A DNA stretch of 8,420 nucleotides from JAFTYR01 sp964571375 (GTDB lineage Bacteria; Pseudomonadota; Gammaproteobacteria; Burkholderiales; Burkholderiaceae_F). A program made the position numbers and the translations under genes. Positions 6,187 to 8,420 of this stretch are shown piece after piece. A model generated the notes under the pieces. That model was given only the letters and a program-made list of their open reading frames with translations, was not told where the DNA came from and made no database searches. The stretch lies in contig CAZNBL010000054.1 in NCBI GenBank assembly GCA_964571375.1, positions 1 to 8,420 on the forward strand, written 5' to 3'. Numbering within the stretch: position 1 is the stretch's first letter; each line of letters begins with the position of its first letter.

Positions 6187-6822
6187 GTGGAAAGAATCGG
6201 CATTCTCGGCGGAACCTTTGATCCGGTGCACAGAGCTCACATCGCCTGTGCGATCGACGCCCGTAAACAACTCGGTCTGGACAGACTCTTTTTAGTCCCG
6301 ACCCGCCCCTGGCAGAAATCGGCGAGGGCAGGAGACGAAGATCGTGTTGCCATGCTCGAACTCGCCTGTGAAAACTACACCGACACTGTGGAAATCGACC
6401 GCAGGGAAATTGAACGCGCCGGACAAAGCTATTCAATCGATACGCTCTACTCATTCCGGAAAGAGTATCCGCAAGCCGCTATTTTCTTCATCCTCGGCAG
6501 CGATCAATGGAAGAATCTTCCGACCTGGATTCTTTGGGAACATTTTCCGGAACTTGTGAATCTCGCGGTCTATCAAAGGGACGAGAGAACCTATCCGAAT
6601 CCCTACGGCGAGAAAATTCCGGCAAAAAGCGTCGGCGAATTCGAAGCAAATCCGACACCTTTCGGTTCAATCCTTCTGATGCAGGCTCCGGCTATCGAAG
6701 TTTCTTCGACTGAAATCAGAGCTCATCTGAAAAACGAACATCGTCGGGCCCCCTTCCCAAACCTTGACCCCAAAGTTCAGGAATACATTCTCTCGCACGA
6801 CCTCTACTGCAACGAGCGCTGA
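6187..6822 (+). CDS. nadD: Nicotinate-nucleotide adenylyltransferase
   Basis: NadD transfers AMP from ATP to nicotinate mononucleotide, giving deamido-NAD, in the cytosolic NAD synthesis pathway. The start is GTG 6187, since the family's opening ERIGILGGTFDPVH follows at once; the upstream CAGGG gives only a modest ribosome binding site. The nucleotidyltransferase motif is H15-R-A-H18, where many members have HxGH; alanine at this place occurs in relatives too. FILGSDQW (101-108) and SSTEIR (173-178) are the other hallmarks, and the C-terminal YILSHDLY is typical. At 211 residues it is complete. It lies 16 bases after the exported-protein gene. Its stop codon touches the stop of the opposing metallophosphoesterase, and rsfS, its usual downstream neighbour, is more than a kilobase away. 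Confidence 0.95.
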   Translation: MERIGILGGTFDPVHRAHIACAIDARKQLGLDRLFLVPTRPWQKSARAGDEDRVAMLELACENYTDTVEIDRREIERAGQSYSIDTLYSFRKEYPQAAIFFILGSDQWKNLPTWILWEHFPELVNLAVYQRDERTYPNPYGEKIPAKSVGEFEANPTPFGSILLMQAPAIEVSSTEIRAHLKNEHRRAPFPNLDPKVQEYILSHDLYCNER

Positions 6823-7941
6823 TCAACGAAAAATCAGGACGGTAATTTCCGCGGGAACGAACAGTCTCTGACAAAAGCCGCTCCAAAGTCCGGTTCCGTT
6901 ATTGACGTAAATCTGTCGCTCTCCTCTGCGATAGTAACCGCTCACCAACCAATCGTTGAACCAGCCGACCAACGGATACATAAAGAAGATATGACCGCCG
7001 TGCGTGTGACCGGACAACTGCAGATCGAAGGGCTCCGTGCTTCGATAGGTTGTTTTCGGCTGATGCGTCATCAGAATTCGGGGAGACGCCGGAGTATCCG
7101 CAAAGGTTTTGGCTAAATTCGGAGACTCCAGTCCGAAGCGATGTGCTCCGAAGTCGGTTGTTCCGCCGACAACCAGCGGTTTTCCTGATTTTTCCAGCAC
7201 AATACTTTCGTTTTCAAAAAGACTTACTCCGAGCGAGCGGATAGCTTCGACCCATGCAAGGTACTCGACGTAATACTCGTGATTGCCGGGAATCCCGTAA
7301 GTACCGTAAGCCGACTTCAGATCTTTAAGCGGCAACAGATCGGGAAGACGCTTTTCCACCGTACCGTCGACAAAGTCGCCGGTAATCAGTACGACATCCG
7401 GCTTTTCTGCATTGACCTGCTCAACCACTGCGCTCAACCACTTTGCGCCCTGTACCGGACCGATATGAAGGTCGCTCAGCTGAACGATCTTTGCACCTTT
7501 CCATGCTTCGGCAATCCCCGGAATCGTAATTTCTACGGTCTTTACCGACGGCAGCCGAACGGCTTCGTACGTTCCCCAGGCACCGCTTAAAACCGAAACG
7601 ATTGCAAGCGCAGCGATGCGGGAAACCCTGTCAAAACCGAGGGCGGAAGTCATCTGTTTTTTTCCGAAAACACGGCCGAAAAGAAGCACCAGATCCTTCA
7701 CAAACAACAAAGCAACAAAGACAATCAGTGCGCCGTAGAGTGCTTCCATCACAAGCATGACGTCTCTCGGCACCGACGGCTCGAACCAGGATCCGCCGAT
7801 AAGATAAATCTGGAATTTAAGGGCAATCAGCAAAATCAGAGAAGAAGCTGCAACCTTGGCCGTGCGGGAGACACGAAGCGGAACAATACCGCTTAAAACA
7901 GCATAGAAAACCAGAATGAGTGACGGAAGAAGCAAAAACAT
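6823..7941 (-). CDS. Membrane-anchored calcineurin-like metallophosphoesterase (YkuE/YaeI-like)
   Basis: This 372-residue protein joins a membrane region to a metallophosphoesterase domain. Hydrophobic segments are at about 2-22, 29-48, 63-83 and 107-125, suggesting four membrane spans. The catalytic domain from about 148 has every family metal ligand motif: DLH (157-159), GDFVD (188-192), GNHE (219-222), THQP with H293, and GHTHGGH (311-317). Relatives act on phospholipid-derived or nucleotide substrates such as UDP-diacylglucosamine, but the substrate here cannot be told. The ATG at 7941-7939 is preceded nine bases away by AAGGA (7955-7951). On the minus strand between nadD and rsfS, it interrupts a gene pair that is normally contiguous, so it looks like a lineage-specific insertion. 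There is no intergenic terminator at its 3' end. Confidence 0.88.
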   Translation of the reverse strand: MFLLLPSLILVFYAVLSGIVPLRVSRTAKVAASSLILLIALKFQIYLIGGSWFEPSVPRDVMLVMEALYGALIVFVALLFVKDLVLLFGRVFGKKQMTSALGFDRVSRIAALAIVSVLSGAWGTYEAVRLPSVKTVEITIPGIAEAWKGAKIVQLSDLHIGPVQGAKWLSAVVEQVNAEKPDVVLITGDFVDGTVEKRLPDLLPLKDLKSAYGTYGIPGNHEYYVEYLAWVEAIRSLGVSLFENESIVLEKSGKPLVVGGTTDFGAHRFGLESPNLAKTFADTPASPRILMTHQPKTTYRSTEPFDLQLSGHTHGGHIFFMYPLVGWFNDWLVSGYYRRGERQIYVNNGTGLWSGFCQRLFVPAEITVLIFR

Positions 7942-7979
7942 AACGGAATATCCTTAAGATAGCGTCCAATTTATCAAGA

Positions 7980-7999
7980 ATTCGAGCCTTCTTTCGAAT
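7980..7999. promoter_or_regulatory. 6-bp inverted repeat in the metallophosphoesterase/rsfS divergent region
   Basis: ATTCGA (7980-7985) and TCGAAT (7994-7999) are perfect inverted copies with an eight-base spacer, just upstream of the candidate rsfS -35 box and 39 bases before the opposing start codon. It could be a shared operator. A repeat this short may be chance. Confidence 0.22.
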
Positions 8000-8006
8000 C
8001 GCCGAC

Positions 8007-8036
8007 TTCAAACTGAGAGCTCGGGACAGCTAGAAT
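8007..8036 (+). promoter_or_regulatory. Candidate sigma-70 promoter of rsfS
   Basis: A -35-like TTCAAA (8007-8012, four of six matches) is followed after 18 bases by TAGAAT (8031-8036, five of six matches to TATAAT). Transcription would start near 8043, giving a leader of about 20 bases with GGGA (8051-8054) as ribosome binding site seven bases before the ATG. A dedicated promoter is expected because the metallophosphoesterase gene cuts rsfS off from nadD. Confidence 0.45.
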
Positions 8037-8061
8037 AGAAAGATATTTTTGGGAATTTTCT

Positions 8062-8420
8062 ATGGATATTCGTAAATTACAGCGTATCGTCGTCAATGCT
8101 TTGGAAGACGTCAAAGCTCAGGACATTCAGGTTTTCAACACCACCAAGCAGACTGCACTTTTCGAACGTGTGATTGTTGCTACTGCCAACTCCAATCGTC
8201 AGACACGTGCTCTCGGTCATCATGTTTTCTGCGAAGCTAAGGAAAACGGCTGCGAGAACGTCACGATCGAAGGTCTTGAAACCGGCGAATGGGTACTCGT
8301 CGACACAGGCGCTGTGATCGTTCACATCATGCAGCCGGCACTTCGTGCTTACTACAACCTCGAAGAACTCTGGGGTGCTCATCCGGTTCACCTCAAGCAG
8401 CTCGAAGAAAAAAAGACCGC
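8062..8420 (+). CDS. rsfS: Ribosomal silencing factor RsfS, truncated by the window edge
   Basis: RsfS binds ribosomal protein uL14 on the large subunit and blocks subunit joining when nutrients are short. The visible 119 residues cover nearly the whole family domain: MDIRKLQRIVVNALEDVKAQDI, then FERVIVATANSNRQTRAL, TGEWVLVDTGAVIVHIMQP and YYNLEELWG. The wording is strikingly betaproteobacterial. The frame is still open at base 8420; the domain normally ends soon after LEELWG, so only the C-terminal tail is missing. It normally forms an operon with nadD upstream and rlmH downstream. Here a minus-strand gene separates it from nadD, and it has its own likely promoter. Confidence 0.95.
   Translation, partial: MDIRKLQRIVVNALEDVKAQDIQVFNTTKQTALFERVIVATANSNRQTRALGHHVFCEAKENGCENVTIEGLETGEWVLVDTGAVIVHIMQPALRAYYNLEELWGAHPVHLKQLEEKKT

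Noticed and set aside
6229..6240. HRAH instead of HxGH in NadD as a possible broken active site
   Set aside because: Both histidines are present, and alanine at this position is known among NadD relatives; the rest of the protein is intact.

Overview
The window looks like part of the chromosome of a betaproteobacterium in Burkholderiales, possibly an anaerobic gut lineage such as Sutterellaceae. The evidence is the very Burkholderiales-like RsfS and NadD sequences, the yebC-purD-...-nadD-rsfS gene order, and a moderate base composition (judged by eye, roughly half G+C). The genus is an inference. No RNA gene, CRISPR array, phage gene or insertion sequence was found.

Bases 1-3023 hold a nickel-pincer (lactate racemase, Lar) module. 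It starts with a 5'-truncated larC encoding an extreme His/Cys-rich segment followed by only the LarC1 domain. Overlapping it by 17 bases is larE, the sulfur insertase that helps build the cofactor, with a three-cysteine arrangement like that of [4Fe-4S]-type LarE enzymes. Convergent to both is larA, the nickel-pincer racemase/epimerase, with every catalytic residue I could place conserved. The 106 bases between larE and larA contain two hairpins, one of which is a good intrinsic terminator for larA. LarB is not in the window and is presumably upstream or elsewhere. LarC and LarE would mature LarA by building the nickel pincer cofactor that is attached to its lysine.

Bases 3024-3303 are a divergent intergenic region between larA and yebC, with an 8-bp inverted repeat on the larA side. 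Bases 3304-5473 hold two housekeeping genes, yebC and purD, each followed by a hairpin terminator; the one after purD is textbook.

Bases 5490-6822 hold a small unrecognised secreted protein followed 16 bases later by nadD. In most Burkholderiales the place between purD and nadD is, to my knowledge, occupied by hemF, the oxygen-dependent coproporphyrinogen oxidase. Here the unknown exported protein sits there instead.

Bases 6823-7941 carry a membrane-anchored calcineurin-like metallophosphoesterase on the minus strand. It separates nadD from its usual partner rsfS, and its stop codon abuts that of nadD (TGATCA). A 120-base divergent promoter region follows, and rsfS runs off the right edge. 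The items most worth attention are the unusual LarC architecture, the two accessory genes inserted in the conserved purD-nadD-rsfS block, and the unknown exported protein.
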